Assembly: GCA_038735125.1 (NCBI GenBank)
Contig: JAVYNU010000001.1
Span: 522,986-586,985, forward strand
From: Ignisphaera sp.
GTDB taxonomy: Archaea; Thermoproteota; Thermoprotei_A; Sulfolobales; Ignisphaeraceae
Reading direction: 5' to 3'
DNA: 64,000 bases
Numbering within the stretch: position 1 is the stretch's first letter; each line of letters begins with the position of its first letter. This document shows positions 28,541-38,002 of the stretch, piece after piece. A program made the translations under genes and the position numbers. The notes below the pieces were generated by a model. It did not search any database and had not been told where the DNA came from. It was given only the letters and a program-made list of their open reading frames with translations.

Positions 28541-29763
28541 TCATATCTTAGTGCAACAGCTGGGGGTATTTTAGCTGCTCTATAAGCAGGTAAAATCCCA
28601 CCGCCGATGCCGACTAGAATTGTCAGCCCTAGTGTTCTTGCAATGTTGTAGGTGCTCACCTTTGGAGCTGCTTTAACGACCATTATCGCTTCTGCTGCAG
28701 CTCTTATCTCAAAACCTCTAGATGCTAGTGCGTGTGCTCCCATAACACCTAGTGAAATCCCTATTGCTGCTCCGATGAGGCTCATCACAATGCTTTCCAT
28801 GAGGATCATTACAAGTACTTGGAGATCTGTGAAGCCGAGCGCCTTCAAAACGCCTATCTCCCTAGTTCTCTCGATGACAGATGTTATCATAGTTGATGCA
28901 ACACCTGCCACAGCTACAGCGAATGCGGATAGGGATGCAGCAAAGGATATGAAGTTCATTGCACCGATAATAGAACTTGCTATGTTTGCTATGCTCTGAA
29001 ACGATATTATCGATGCCGAGTTACCATATATTTGCTGTAGCTGCTTAATCAGTATTGGTACATACTCGCTTCTCTCAGCTAAAACAAATATGCCGCTCCA
29101 CTCGTTCAGGCCGAGAACCTTCTGCCCTGCTGACAGAGGGAGGAATATTGTTGTGTCGGGGCTTAGAATGAATGCCCCTCCAAACTCTTTGAGAATAGCC
29201 GAAACCGATATTGAGGCTCTTTTAATCTCTGTTTTGCCACCGGAGGTCTTCAGATAGGTTATTGTAATGACATCTCCAATGTCATACACCTTGTTATTGT
29301 TGTCATCATAAGCTATTTTGTATCCTACAACAGCCTTTAGATAATCTGAATCAGATGGTATGCTACCCTCAGATACTTCCAGCCCCCTTATAGCTTCGAA
29401 GACTATATTAACTGGTATAGCGTAGACGAAAACAACCTTGGTTTGTGTACCAACCTTAACCTGTGCCTGTATTGAATAGAAGGGCTCTGCCCTCTCAACA
29501 CCTGGCAAAGCTCTTATGGCATTCAAGTCGCTGTCACTAAATTTGTATCCCGACTCTGGAAAAAGAACTATTGCGTTTTGGCCAAGACCCTCAATCTGCG
29601 TAATCACATAGTCGGCATAGCCGTCTATAACACTAGATATCATGACTAGTGCTAGAGGGCCTATTGCAATGCCGATGATGGTTAGCGTGGCCCTCATCTT
29701 TCTCTCTGTAAGTGTTTTGAAGGCGAGTTTAAACACGTCGAAAACGAATTGTGTAACAGCCAT
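28537..29763 (-). CDS. ABC transporter permease, MacB/FtsX type
   Basis: The 408-residue protein has the MacB/FtsX layout: one N-terminal helix (about 22-45), a large extracytoplasmic domain (about 50-270) and three C-terminal helices, with the motif ERTREIGVLKALGFTDLQV (core EIGVLKALG, about 300-310) that defines the FtsX domain. Such permeases do not import; they couple ATP hydrolysis to extraction or movement of outer-surface substrates. The likely ATPase is encoded at 34612-35352, and the giant surface protein gene lies between them in the same orientation, 12 bases upstream. Confidence 0.9.
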   Translation of the reverse strand: MAVTQFVFDVFKLAFKTLTERKMRATLTIIGIAIGPLALVMISSVIDGYADYVITQIEGLGQNAIVLFPESGYKFSDSDLNAIRALPGVERAEPFYSIQAQVKVGTQTKVVFVYAIPVNIVFEAIRGLEVSEGSIPSDSDYLKAVVGYKIAYDDNNNKVYDIGDVITITYLKTSGGKTEIKRASISVSAILKEFGGAFILSPDTTIFLPLSAGQKVLGLNEWSGIFVLAERSEYVPILIKQLQQIYGNSASIISFQSIANIASSIIGAMNFISFAASLSAFAVAVAGVASTMITSVIERTREIGVLKALGFTDLQVLVMILMESIVMSLIGAAIGISLGVMGAHALASRGFEIRAAAEAIMVVKAAPKVSTYNIARTLGLTILVGIGGGILPAYRAAKIPPAVALRYE

Positions 29764-29775
29764 GGAGAAAAACCC

Positions 29776-32700
29776 TTACCTGGACCCAATACCCTCTATA
29801 GCCTTTTCGATAGCTTTTGCATGTACCTTCATGTACCTGTAAAGGAGGTAACCTATGGCAACAAGAAATGCTGCGACAATTGCTATCACTATATAGTGGT
29901 TGTATATGGGTGTGGCCTGCTGTGGTGTTGTCGCAACCGTTTCTGTTGCTTGTATCAAGAGTGGAATAGTGTAGTTATCCACATTTATTCTGCCATAGTC
30001 ATCTCTATAGATTATTTCGATTAGAACATTTCTCTTTGTAGAGCTCTTCGCCTCCATTTCTATTCTAAATGCTGATTGTGATGCTGGATCTACATCGCCT
30101 ACCAGAGTCTCCCCGTAACTATCATCATACACAGCTCTAACAACAACGCTTCTAGCCGATGCAATCCCATAGTTTGCAACTGTTCCAGAGACCGCTAGAG
30201 TGTTTCCTGAGAGGGTTGCTTTAGCGTCTAAGAGGGCCATGTCTATGAATGGTTGTATCAATACTGCTATCGATGTGTTGAAGAATTGTGTGTTGCCGTA
30301 GACATCTCTGTAGAGTATCGATATAGAGAATGGCACGCTCATATACCTCAGATATGTTTGTGTCCCGCCACCAAGAGCAACAGAGACTGGGTTGTAGACA
30401 AGCTCGTAACTCACATTAACAATTTTCGATGGTGGCAACAAATCAATGTATTTAACAGCCTGCTGTGGTATCAACATAGAGGCGTATGGCACTAGATAAA
30501 CATAGACGTTGTAGAGAGGTGCAGAGCCCGTATTCAAAATACCTATGTCTAGTATTGCAATACCCTTCGAAACTGTTACAGTGGTTGGAGCAAATACGTT
30601 GACTATCTTTGCAGATCCCAGTAGACTAATGCTTATCTGAAGTGGTATAGACCTGACATTGTTCCACTGATCAACAAAATCAAGCGATGCGTTAGCAACG
30701 AATGTTCCAGTCTTGTTTGTAGCTATGTTTAGCTTTATGTAGAAATACATTATGTCTCCATATCCGAATCCCTGCCCCTGGGCAGTAGGTGCTATAGTTT
30801 GCTGAATTAGAGACGCTATATACTGCTGAACAATTGGGTTGGCAGCTGAAGCTCCTTGGATCTGTTGAACAATGTTTATATTTGATGCTGGTACACAAGC
30901 TCTAGATGTGTTGGTATCTGATGATGTGAAGCCATATGGGAGATCAAGACAGAGGACAACCCCCCTCATCGAGGGGTTATAGTTGTTTCTTAGGCTAACC
31001 ATTAGAACAGCTCCATACTCTGGTGGCTGGGGGGCTCTGCCAACCCATTGGGCGGACACCAAGCTTATGCTCTTACCCAAATCATTTACCTGTAGACTGA
31101 CATTGTATCTCTCTACGACTTGGGTGTTTGGCGAGCCAGACTCGATAACGTATCTAGCTATCAGCACAGCATTGTATCTACCAGGTGAAATGTTGCCTAC
31201 AGATATTTGGAGTGATACAGTAAACTGCTGTAGGCTATTAACAGGTCCTGCCACATAGGCTTTTGCTATAGAGCCATACTTAGTGTAGAATCCTCTTGGA
31301 AGATCTAGCTCAAGGTCCACGCCAGAGACTCTATATGGCCACCTGTTTGCAATTGTTATTACAAGTGTTGTATTCTCTGTATTTGGATACACAGGCCAGT
31401 TGTTGTTCCACGAAACATCGACTATATCTAAACCCCTTCCAGATGCTGGGACATCGATGGGTAGCGGTAATCTGAAGTAGTTAGAGTCATGTATGTTTGC
31501 ACCGTAGTAAGCAAACGAGTAGTTGACGCTTACAGCAAAAAATGCAAAGCCACCTGCATTAACATTGGCTAGATCTGCATATAGCGTTACACTACACGAT
31601 GTTCCTGGATCTAGGCGAGGAGAGCACATGTCAGAGTCCTTAACCATGGCAATACTATTATTCAGCGGTTTTGCATAAATGTATACACCTTCAATTGGGT
31701 AGTAGCCCCTATTGATTATAGATATTGTGAATGGTGTGTTTCTCTGCCCTATGAGGACTCTGATAGGTGTTTGCGTGCCCCAGTATGCCGAAACAATCTC
31801 TATTGCAGGTCTATAGTAGCTATATGGCGCTATCGCTATTGGCAAAACTATTCTCTCTCTAAACACAGATATTGTCTGCCCACTTCTAGTGGCGTAGACT
31901 AGCACCAGCGTTATATTTCTTGGTCCAGGAGACGCATTTTCTGCAACATCGACATTAAGGCTTATTGTGCATATACCGCCAGAGGCAACACCGTTTAGAC
32001 AGGATCCACTCAAATCATTAAGCTTAAGCTCTTTGGGGAATATAGCCTCTGGTTTTATCCAAGCAACTTGATATGTCTTAGTATTTGCGATGTCTATAAC
32101 CATCATCACTCCCCTCGCCGATGGCAGTATAGGTGCATATACATTGCCTATGCTAGTATGGAGAGCAACAACTCTGAATGTGCTTGTGTTTGCAATGGTG
32201 TTTACAGCAAATCTGTATTCTATGGATGCTCTATAGAAAGAGTTTCTACCGTTGCTTAATACAGCATAGATACTTAGCCTAACTGTAATATTGCTGTTAT
32301 TGTCTATTTCGATGTCTCTGAAACTCAGCGAGTATACCGATCCATAACCAATTACATTGTTTACTGTCTCCCAAGAGAAGTTTCTGCCACTAAGAAACCT
32401 TGCGCCAGAGAGCTCAACTCTTACAACAACACTCTGTATAGCATCGATTGACAGAGACTGTAGAGTTGCATACAAAAAGGCGCCACTAGCCTCAGAACCC
32501 GTTGGTTGATTCTCCCAGCCGTAGTCAATCAAAGAAATGTTTAGTATGGGCTTGTATACTGGTAGAAGAATTGTGTAGAATTTGCTCGACCAGAAACTGC
32601 CTCCCCTAGACGATGTTGCAAGAAAATCTATTCTGAGAACAACTGGGTATAGACCATCAGCATCAGAAACAACATCTATTGGTCCGAGCTCCACATAGAT

Positions 32701-34491
32701 GCTCTGGCCATAGCTATAAACGTTGTTTCCTAGAACAAGTACGGTGCTTCTATTACCATTTTCGAAGATCATTTCATTGGGTAGGTAAGCTGTTACCCTA
32801 ACTCCCTCCACGCTGAACCCAGGTGAAGATACTTGGAGATATGCATAAGCATGCACGCCAACCGATGTTGTATAAGCTTTGTTTTCAACCCATCCACTCG
32901 ATGTCAGATTGATTATATTTATCGATGGTTTTCCAAAGATCCTCACAGTTAATGTGTATACCGATGAAAAACTGTAGAAGGTGTTTGTACTCGGGTCGTA
33001 GGCAATGCCATTGATGGTTAGCTTTGCTGGGTAGTCTCCCCCTACAACATTTGTCTGTATTGATAGGCCTGAAAACGATAGTGTTGCTGTTGCACCGCTT
33101 TGAATAGTTATCCCCGATGCTGTTATCGTTGCTGGGTAGAGTCCTGGGGGTAGCTGAAGCGTTGCTGTAGCGCCCCTCACATTAACAACATCGTAGTTCT
33201 GCAAGACTATGTTTAGTGTAGCCCCTTCTGTACCCGGGTACACCTCGCCCGAGGCCCAATAAACATCTGTGATAACTAGATTTACCGATGGGGTCTGTGG
33301 CTTAACGTAGAATGTGTATATTTGGGTACTCCAAAACTCGGCCCCGTTGTTATCACCGAATATAACAAGCTTGGCAGAGATTGTCACTTGGCTTGTGCCA
33401 CCCAGTATAATTGGCGGGCTGTAAATCGTTGCAATACCTCCATAGCCAAGAGTCTGCTGGAATATTGTTACAGCAGAGACTGTGTTGTTATAGAATGCTC
33501 CGCCACTCTGTATTGTGAAGTATGCTGTTATGCTTCTAATGTTTTTGAAGTCCTTGTTAACTATAGTCATATAGAATCTCGCTCCAATGGCATTCTGCAC
33601 AGGCTTGGGCGTTTCAAGTCCATAGTCAACTATTTCTATAGATACCTGAGGGGCTTGGGACACCGTGACATAGAATGTTGTTGTGCCTTGCGCATAGTAA
33701 ACAACGTTGTCGTCTGTGGACATAGTGGCGTTGAGTTTTAGTGTGACCGGGTACTGTGTGCTGGGGGATGCTACTGTATATACAGAGACCGGGCCTAGAG
33801 ACACAGTTGCTGTCTGGTTCTTGCCAAGATTCGATATCTGGAATCTTATACTGCTTGGGGTAAAGGAGTCTTGTGGTAGTTGTGCAACTCCATTTGCCTG
33901 CACTATTGACGAGTTTCCACTGTTTCTAATTGTTATGTAGAGGTATACCCCCTGGCTACCAGGATATGCATCGGGGCTCCAATACCAGTCCACAACCCCT
34001 ACACTGATCTGCGGATAAGGCGAAACATTTATTGCTATGCCGCCCAAAGTCTCTGAGTACATGGAGACACCAATCCTATAGTATATTGTGAGATTTGCTG
34101 GGTATGTCCCAGGGTTAACAGAGCTGTCAACATCGATGTGATACTCAAACACAACTATATCGCCAGGCTCGAGAATGCTATATGTCGAGCCGTTTGGCGT
34201 TTGGGGTGGTGAACAGCTGCTGTACCCCCTCGTACTTGAGAACCCTGGTGGTAGTGCTATACAGCCAGCCGATACATATGCTGTGGAAGAGCCGTTGTAC
34301 AACACATTGACAGTTAGAACAGCGTTTCTACTCCCAGGGTAGATGGTTTTTGTGTTTGCAGAAGACTTGTAGCTAAAGCTGTTTAACAGAAAAAGTGTTT
34401 GTTGTGCGTTGGTAGTATAGACTATGAATGCCATTAGCTGGAGCGCCAACAGTGTTGTTATTGCATATGCAGCTACATGCCCACCTCTCAT
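29776..34491 (-). CDS. Giant repeat-containing surface protein (COG1361/S-layer-like)
   Basis: A 1571-residue protein with an N-terminal signal peptide (about 1-29), then about ten repeated beta-sandwich units of roughly 130-150 residues, and a C-terminal membrane helix (about 1535-1555) with a basic cytoplasmic tail. Repeats begin with variants of V-x-W-x(4-8)-YPGT (for example DWYWSPDAYPGSQG, DVYWASGEVYPGTEG, DVSWNNNWPVYPNTEN) followed by LxIxIxN strands, as in the NEW3/CARDB-like domains of archaeal COG1361 proteins. Only isolated cysteines occur. It is flanked by an ABC permease and ATPase, a known arrangement in archaea whose function is not settled: the repeat protein may be the extracytoplasmic extension of the transporter. 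A 22-base palindrome lies in its promoter. Confidence 0.8.
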   Translation of the reverse strand: MRGGHVAAYAITTLLALQLMAFIVYTTNAQQTLFLLNSFSYKSSANTKTIYPGSRNAVLTVNVLYNGSSTAYVSAGCIALPPGFSSTRGYSSCSPPQTPNGSTYSILEPGDIVVFEYHIDVDSSVNPGTYPANLTIYYRIGVSMYSETLGGIAINVSPYPQISVGVVDWYWSPDAYPGSQGVYLYITIRNSGNSSIVQANGVAQLPQDSFTPSSIRFQISNLGKNQTATVSLGPVSVYTVASPSTQYPVTLKLNATMSTDDNVVYYAQGTTTFYVTVSQAPQVSIEIVDYGLETPKPVQNAIGARFYMTIVNKDFKNIRSITAYFTIQSGGAFYNNTVSAVTIFQQTLGYGGIATIYSPPIILGGTSQVTISAKLVIFGDNNGAEFWSTQIYTFYVKPQTPSVNLVITDVYWASGEVYPGTEGATLNIVLQNYDVVNVRGATATLQLPPGLYPATITASGITIQSGATATLSFSGLSIQTNVVGGDYPAKLTINGIAYDPSTNTFYSFSSVYTLTVRIFGKPSINIINLTSSGWVENKAYTTSVGVHAYAYLQVSSPGFSVEGVRVTAYLPNEMIFENGNRSTVLVLGNNVYSYGQSIYVELGPIDVVSDADGLYPVVLRIDFLATSSRGGSFWSSKFYTILLPVYKPILNISLIDYGWENQPTGSEASGAFLYATLQSLSIDAIQSVVVRVELSGARFLSGRNFSWETVNNVIGYGSVYSLSFRDIEIDNNSNITVRLSIYAVLSNGRNSFYRASIEYRFAVNTIANTSTFRVVALHTSIGNVYAPILPSARGVMMVIDIANTKTYQVAWIKPEAIFPKELKLNDLSGSCLNGVASGGICTISLNVDVAENASPGPRNITLVLVYATRSGQTISVFRERIVLPIAIAPYSYYRPAIEIVSAYWGTQTPIRVLIGQRNTPFTISIINRGYYPIEGVYIYAKPLNNSIAMVKDSDMCSPRLDPGTSCSVTLYADLANVNAGGFAFFAVSVNYSFAYYGANIHDSNYFRLPLPIDVPASGRGLDIVDVSWNNNWPVYPNTENTTLVITIANRWPYRVSGVDLELDLPRGFYTKYGSIAKAYVAGPVNSLQQFTVSLQISVGNISPGRYNAVLIARYVIESGSPNTQVVERYNVSLQVNDLGKSISLVSAQWVGRAPQPPEYGAVLMVSLRNNYNPSMRGVVLCLDLPYGFTSSDTNTSRACVPASNINIVQQIQGASAANPIVQQYIASLIQQTIAPTAQGQGFGYGDIMYFYIKLNIATNKTGTFVANASLDFVDQWNNVRSIPLQISISLLGSAKIVNVFAPTTVTVSKGIAILDIGILNTGSAPLYNVYVYLVPYASMLIPQQAVKYIDLLPPSKIVNVSYELVYNPVSVALGGGTQTYLRYMSVPFSISILYRDVYGNTQFFNTSIAVLIQPFIDMALLDAKATLSGNTLAVSGTVANYGIASARSVVVRAVYDDSYGETLVGDVDPASQSAFRIEMEAKSSTKRNVLIEIIYRDDYGRINVDNYTIPLLIQATETVATTPQQATPIYNHYIVIAIVAAFLVAIGYLLYRYMKVHAKAIEKAIEGIGSR

Positions 34492-34518
34492 TGGAGATAG
34501 TCACCAACATATGCTATA

Positions 34519-34540
34519 GGCTGTGTCTGCAGACACAGCC
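34519..34540 (-). promoter_or_regulatory. Perfect 22-base palindrome in the surface-protein promoter
   Basis: The half-site GGCTGTGTCTG (34519-34529) is followed directly by its exact reverse complement (34530-34540). A TATA box lies just upstream on the minus strand (CTTATAAAG, about 34548-34556), so the palindrome covers the expected transcription start. It is a strong operator candidate; the divergent PadR gene at 35540 is the obvious regulator to test. Confidence 0.65.
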
Positions 34541-34546
34541 AAGCAA

Positions 34547-34558
34547 GCTTTATAAGTA
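34547..34558 (-). promoter_or_regulatory. TATA box of the surface-protein/permease/peptidase transcript
   Basis: ACTTATAAAGC on the minus strand, about 60 bases before the ATG at 34491 and directly before the 22-base palindrome. Confidence 0.5.
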
Positions 34559-34611
34559 TTTATGAATATTGGAAACAGCATCAATTATCTCTGTGGCGAG
34601 TCAAAGAAAGA

Positions 34612-35352
34612 CTATTGAGTGTACAAGATACACTTGCTTGGATCTGGTGTCTGCACAGCAACTATCCTTCCATCTCTAATGATGTATATCTTCTGTGTGC
34701 AGTTTGCTATCTCCGGGTCATGTGTGATTATAGCTATTGTTGCTCCCATCTTGTTCAACTCTAGAAACGTTTTCATTACTGTTCTGGCGCTTGCCCTATC
34801 CAAGTTTCCTGTGGGCTCGTCAGCGAGAATAATCCTTGGGTTGGCCACAATAGCCCTTGCTATGGCAACCCTCTGCTGCTGGCCACCGGATAGTTGCAGA
34901 GGTTTTTTGGGAAGCCACGACACATCTCCACCAGCTTTGATTAGGGCCTCTCTAGCCATTTCAATCCTTTTTAATCGTGGTATTCCTCTTGGGATTAGAG
35001 GCATCTCAATATTCTCTAGCACCGTAAGCCTGTTTATCAAGTTGAAGAACTGGAAAACAAAGCCTATTTTATCGTTTCTTATCCTAGCTATCTCCCCGCT
35101 TCCAAGCCTCGAAACATCGATACCATCGATTATCACTCTACCGTTTGTCGGCTTGTCTAAGAGGCCTATCATATTGAGAAGCGTTGTTTTTCCCGATCCA
35201 GATGGGCCCATGATAGAAATTATCTCTCCCTCGAAAATCTTTAGAGAAACACCCCTAAGAGCATATGTCACAACATCGCCAAGTCTATAAACCTTTGTAA
35301 CATTCTCAACAGCTATAATCTCTCTAGCCACAACACACACCCTGATATTCAT
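34612..35352 (-). CDS. ABC transporter ATPase, MacB/LolD type
   Basis: About 246 residues from ATG 35352. It shows Walker A GPSGSGKTT, Q-loop FVFQFFNLI, signature LSGGQQQRVA, Walker B IILADEPTGNLD and the H-loop THD, all typical of the MacB/LolD subfamily that pairs with FtsX-type permeases. The partner permease is encoded at 28537-29763, beyond the giant surface protein. A longer frame exists to 35481, but the TATA-like CGTTTAAAAGT (about 35383-35392, minus strand) predicts transcription near 35361, which supports ATG 35352. Confidence 0.88.
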   Translation of the reverse strand: MNIRVCVVAREIIAVENVTKVYRLGDVVTYALRGVSLKIFEGEIISIMGPSGSGKTTLLNMIGLLDKPTNGRVIIDGIDVSRLGSGEIARIRNDKIGFVFQFFNLINRLTVLENIEMPLIPRGIPRLKRIEMAREALIKAGGDVSWLPKKPLQLSGGQQQRVAIARAIVANPRIILADEPTGNLDRASARTVMKTFLELNKMGATIAIITHDPEIANCTQKIYIIRDGRIVAVQTPDPSKCILYTQ

Positions 35353-35379
35353 TAGCCTAAACTCTCTAGACATGAAAAC

Positions 35380-35540
35380 TTTTAAACGTTTTCCACAAAA
35401 GGCTGTATCGGCTCTCTCAGACACCTCGGAAGCCGAGGAGAATGAAGAGAGAAGCCGACGGGGTCGAATACCCCCATTCAAACTTCTCTACAAGTTTATA
35501 TACCAATACCGAAAGAGCTCCGTCTAGAAGCAGGATATTG
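35380..35540. promoter_or_regulatory. Divergent promoter region between ABC ATPase and PadR gene
   Basis: Minus-strand TATA candidate at about 35383-35392, plus-strand TATA candidate TTTATATA at about 35493-35501. Between them CCTCGG (35424-35429), AAG and CCGAGG (35433-35438) form a perfect inverted repeat. A motif GGCTGTATC at 35401-35409 resembles the half-site of the 34519-34540 palindrome (GGCTGTGTC), which hints at a shared regulator. Confidence 0.45.
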
Positions 35541-36043
35541 TGAACTTTATGAGCAGCAAAGACAAGTTCCTAGAAATAGAGTTTGTGTTGGTGAATGTCA
35601 GAGGCCTTTTCAAAGACCTTGTACTATATGCTCTAATGAAGCTTGGCAAAGCCCATGGATACGCAATAAAGAAGTTTCTATCCCAAACAATAAAGGTCTA
35701 TGCCCCTAGCAGCGGGATTCTCTACCCAACCCTCCACGAGCTAGAAAAAGAGGGGATGCTAAAATCATTCATAGAAAAGAATAGAAAGGTCTACACACTC
35801 ACAGAAGAAGGCAACAAATACATTAGTAGCAAAGCAGAAGAGATTGAAAAAACAATAAAGAAGCTAAACAGGGCAATAGAAATCGCATCATACATCGGAC
35901 TAAAAAACATGTTCGAAATAATCAAAGAGCTCTGGAACCAAGACATAGAGCCACCCCAAGAAGCACTAGACAAAATAAAAACCAAAATAACAGAAATCAT
36001 AGAAATACTAAATGAGGTACTGACAAAAAACCAAAAACAATAA
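35540..36043 (+). CDS. PadR-family transcriptional regulator
   Basis: A 167-residue protein with a winged helix (about 20-95: LVLYALMKLGKAHGYAIKKF, then the PadR hallmark GILYPTLHELEKEGML) and a C-terminal coiled-coil dimerisation region. PadR proteins usually repress nearby transporter genes and often themselves. It is divergent from the ABC ATPase of the giant-surface-protein module, its likely target. Start is GTG 35540 or ATG 35549; the TATA box at about 35497 fits both. The 3' end and the following intergenic bases are almost free of G and T on this strand. Confidence 0.85.
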   Translation: MNFMSSKDKFLEIEFVLVNVRGLFKDLVLYALMKLGKAHGYAIKKFLSQTIKVYAPSSGILYPTLHELEKEGMLKSFIEKNRKVYTLTEEGNKYISSKAEEIEKTIKKLNRAIEIASYIGLKNMFEIIKELWNQDIEPPQEALDKIKTKITEIIEILNEVLTKNQKQ

Positions 36044-36167
36044 AAACATACAAGCAATCCCACCACCCATCCCACAACCAACCAACAAATAAATAGATAA
36101 ACAAACAGAACCCAATACATCAGAAACAATACTTCCATTACTATCGACACATTCAACTCCATTTTCT

Positions 36168-36183
36168 ACTCCCTTATGGGAGT
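36168..36183. terminator. Hairpin between convergent genes, possible bidirectional terminator
   Basis: ACTCCC (36168-36173), loop TTAT and GGGAGT (36178-36183), followed by TTTC, lies in the 220-base gap where the PadR gene and the minus-strand glycosyltransferase gene converge. Confidence 0.35.
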
Positions 36184-36265
36184 TTCGATTGGTGTGTGCA
36201 AGGGTGCTATAAAGAGCTTAGAATGATTTTATAGCAGGGTCTAGTCTTTGCTGGACTGTGGTTGG

Positions 36266-37252
36266 CTATCTGTAGCCTAGGGCTATGGTTAGTGTTGCTG
36301 ATATTAGTGATGATAGTATGAATATTGTGTATAGTGCTGTGACAAGCTCTTTCTCGTTTAGTCCGTTTCTGGCGAAGCCTGTTACTAGTCTTACTAGTGT
36401 TATTGGTGCTGATGGGTCTTTTGATGCGTGTATGCAGCCTTTTTCGTCTACTTGTGTTGGTCTTTTTACGCTTTCTTTTTGTAGGAAGCCTTTAACTGAT
36501 GCTATGTAGTAGAACCCGTTTATGAACATTGGTACTGATGCCATTATGTAGTATAGTTCTAGTCTGTATTTTGCTAGCATTAGGGGTATTGTTACGCCTA
36601 GTAGGAATGCGCCTGTGTTTCCATTGAATATTTTGGCTGGGTAAACATTGAATATGGCATATGCTAGTACTGTTGCTATGACTGTTAGTAGGGGGAGGCA
36701 AGACTCTATATCTGAGCCTGTCAGCAGCTTTGTTGCCAATGCAAATATGTGTGTTGATAGAACGAATATTGGTAGTGTGCCGTTGTGGGTGTCTATCATG
36801 TTTGCGCCGTTCTGGTAAACTGTGAATGCTGCTAGAAGTAGTAGTGGGTATAGAGTCGATATTCTTATGTAGCCTACGACGGGTATCCAAGGCCTTGGGT
36901 AATAGGCTTGTAGCAACAGTATTGGGATGGCTGGTGCAAAGCCAAGAACTATTTTCCACCTAGACTTGAGGTCTAGCAGATCATCTGCCAACCCAATTGC
37001 AAATGATATTAGAACAGATGATAGGAAAACCTCTAGGTAGGCAGAGTCCGTATAGCCATTGGCGAAGAGAAGCAGAAACCCTGTCACCAGACCAGCCAAA
37101 ACACCGAAGCCACCTACACACGGTATCTTCGGCTTGCTAACCTTGTGAACATCTGTGCATAGAATTCCAAGCCTCCTCTCAACAAATATGGAGAAAACAG
37201 TTGCTAGTGCTGTGACCAGAGCTGTTGTAACTAGTATGTATGGCCATTCCAT
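36266..37252 (-). CDS. Family 4 GlcNAc-1-phosphate transferase-like membrane protein
   Basis: The 328-residue protein has about ten membrane segments and the motifs of the polyprenyl-phosphate N-acetylhexosamine-1-phosphate transferases: KPKIPCVGGFGVLAG near residue 41, ADDLLDLKSRWK (about 90) with catalytic Asp residues, NGANMIDTHNG (about 149) and the late cytoplasmic loop. It would transfer GlcNAc-1-P (or a relative) from UDP-sugar to dolichyl phosphate, the first step in building the lipid-linked glycan for N-glycosylation (AglH/ALG7-like). This fits the many surface glycoprotein candidates here. The 3' part of the coding strand is A/C-rich. Confidence 0.8.
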   Translation of the reverse strand: MEWPYILVTTALVTALATVFSIFVERRLGILCTDVHKVSKPKIPCVGGFGVLAGLVTGFLLLFANGYTDSAYLEVFLSSVLISFAIGLADDLLDLKSRWKIVLGFAPAIPILLLQAYYPRPWIPVVGYIRISTLYPLLLLAAFTVYQNGANMIDTHNGTLPIFVLSTHIFALATKLLTGSDIESCLPLLTVIATVLAYAIFNVYPAKIFNGNTGAFLLGVTIPLMLAKYRLELYYIMASVPMFINGFYYIASVKGFLQKESVKRPTQVDEKGCIHASKDPSAPITLVRLVTGFARNGLNEKELVTALYTIFILSSLISATLTIALGYR

Positions 37253-37325
37253 AGCAATCAGCTATATGGTGTTTTTGTTGCCTCAGAATAAAAAACTTGT
37301 TCATTAACTGTTGTATGGTTTGATA

Positions 37326-37922
37326 CTATTGCGTTGGATAGATAGTGACCGTCTCCTCTCTTGTAACAATCCTCCCCTTCTCTATCTCATACAAGACTAT
37401 CCTCGCCACCCAGTTCCTATAAAGCTCTATCTCTATAAACGATGGTTTGAAAGAGCCTCCACCACCACCCCACACACCAGTAATAGAACCGGGGTTTACA
37501 TGCAGAACGCCAGAGTCGACTGTTATAAAAGGTGAGTGGGTATGACCTGAGACAAGTATTGATGCACCCACGCTCTTAGCAATCATGGTCAAGGCGCCTA
37601 TATTGCCCCTTGGCCTAACCTGATCCCCGTGGACAACACCAATCTTTACCCCAAAAACATCAACTATCTCCTCCTCTGGAAGATCAAGATAATCCATGTT
37701 TCCCTGGACAACGTATGTCTTCTTCCCCAGGCTCTTTACATAGTCTAGCACATCCTGGTCAACAACATCACCAGCATGGATGACAACATCATATCTTCTA
37801 TTCTTAAACAATTCCACAAACTCGTTTGGAAACCAATCAGCTCTCTCATGAATGTGGCTATCAGACATCACCAGTATCAGATATCTCTCCATCTCAATCG
37901 CCACAGCTAGTTGCTTCAGCAT
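37326..37922 (-). CDS. Metallophosphoesterase, YfcE/MJ0936 family
   Basis: A compact calcineurin-like phosphoesterase of 198 residues with the whole metal-site set: SDSHIHE (about residue 20), HAGDVVD (about 46), VQGNMDYL (about 70), VVHGDQ (about 97) and VSGHTHSPF (about 120). Homologues are small phosphodiesterases of uncertain substrate. A TATA-like CATTTAAAGC (about 37943-37952, minus strand) predicts transcription near 37921, so ATG 37922 would be leaderless; ATG 37892 (MERYLILVMSDSH) is an equally good start and better fits the family length. Confidence 0.85.
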   Translation of the reverse strand: MLKQLAVAIEMERYLILVMSDSHIHERADWFPNEFVELFKNRRYDVVIHAGDVVDQDVLDYVKSLGKKTYVVQGNMDYLDLPEEEIVDVFGVKIGVVHGDQVRPRGNIGALTMIAKSVGASILVSGHTHSPFITVDSGVLHVNPGSITGVWGGGGGSFKPSFIEIELYRNWVARIVLYEIEKGRIVTREETVTIYPTQ

Positions 37923-37983
37923 AGACTGCCTATGGATATGGCTTTAAATGTTTAGTTCGGCATATAATTCATTTTCAGTAGTA

Positions 37984-37995
37984 AAGTTTTTAAAC
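37984..37995 (+). promoter_or_regulatory. TATA box of the second PadR gene
   Basis: AAGTTTTTAAAC about 45 bases before ATG 38035; it predicts transcription from about 38015, within the AGATATATCT repeats. Confidence 0.45.
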
Positions 37996-38002
37996 TCTCT
38001 CC

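Noticed and set aside
34619..35290. Plus-strand 223-codon frame
   Set aside because: Shadow of the MacB-type ATPase, whose Walker and signature motifs are all intact on the minus strand.
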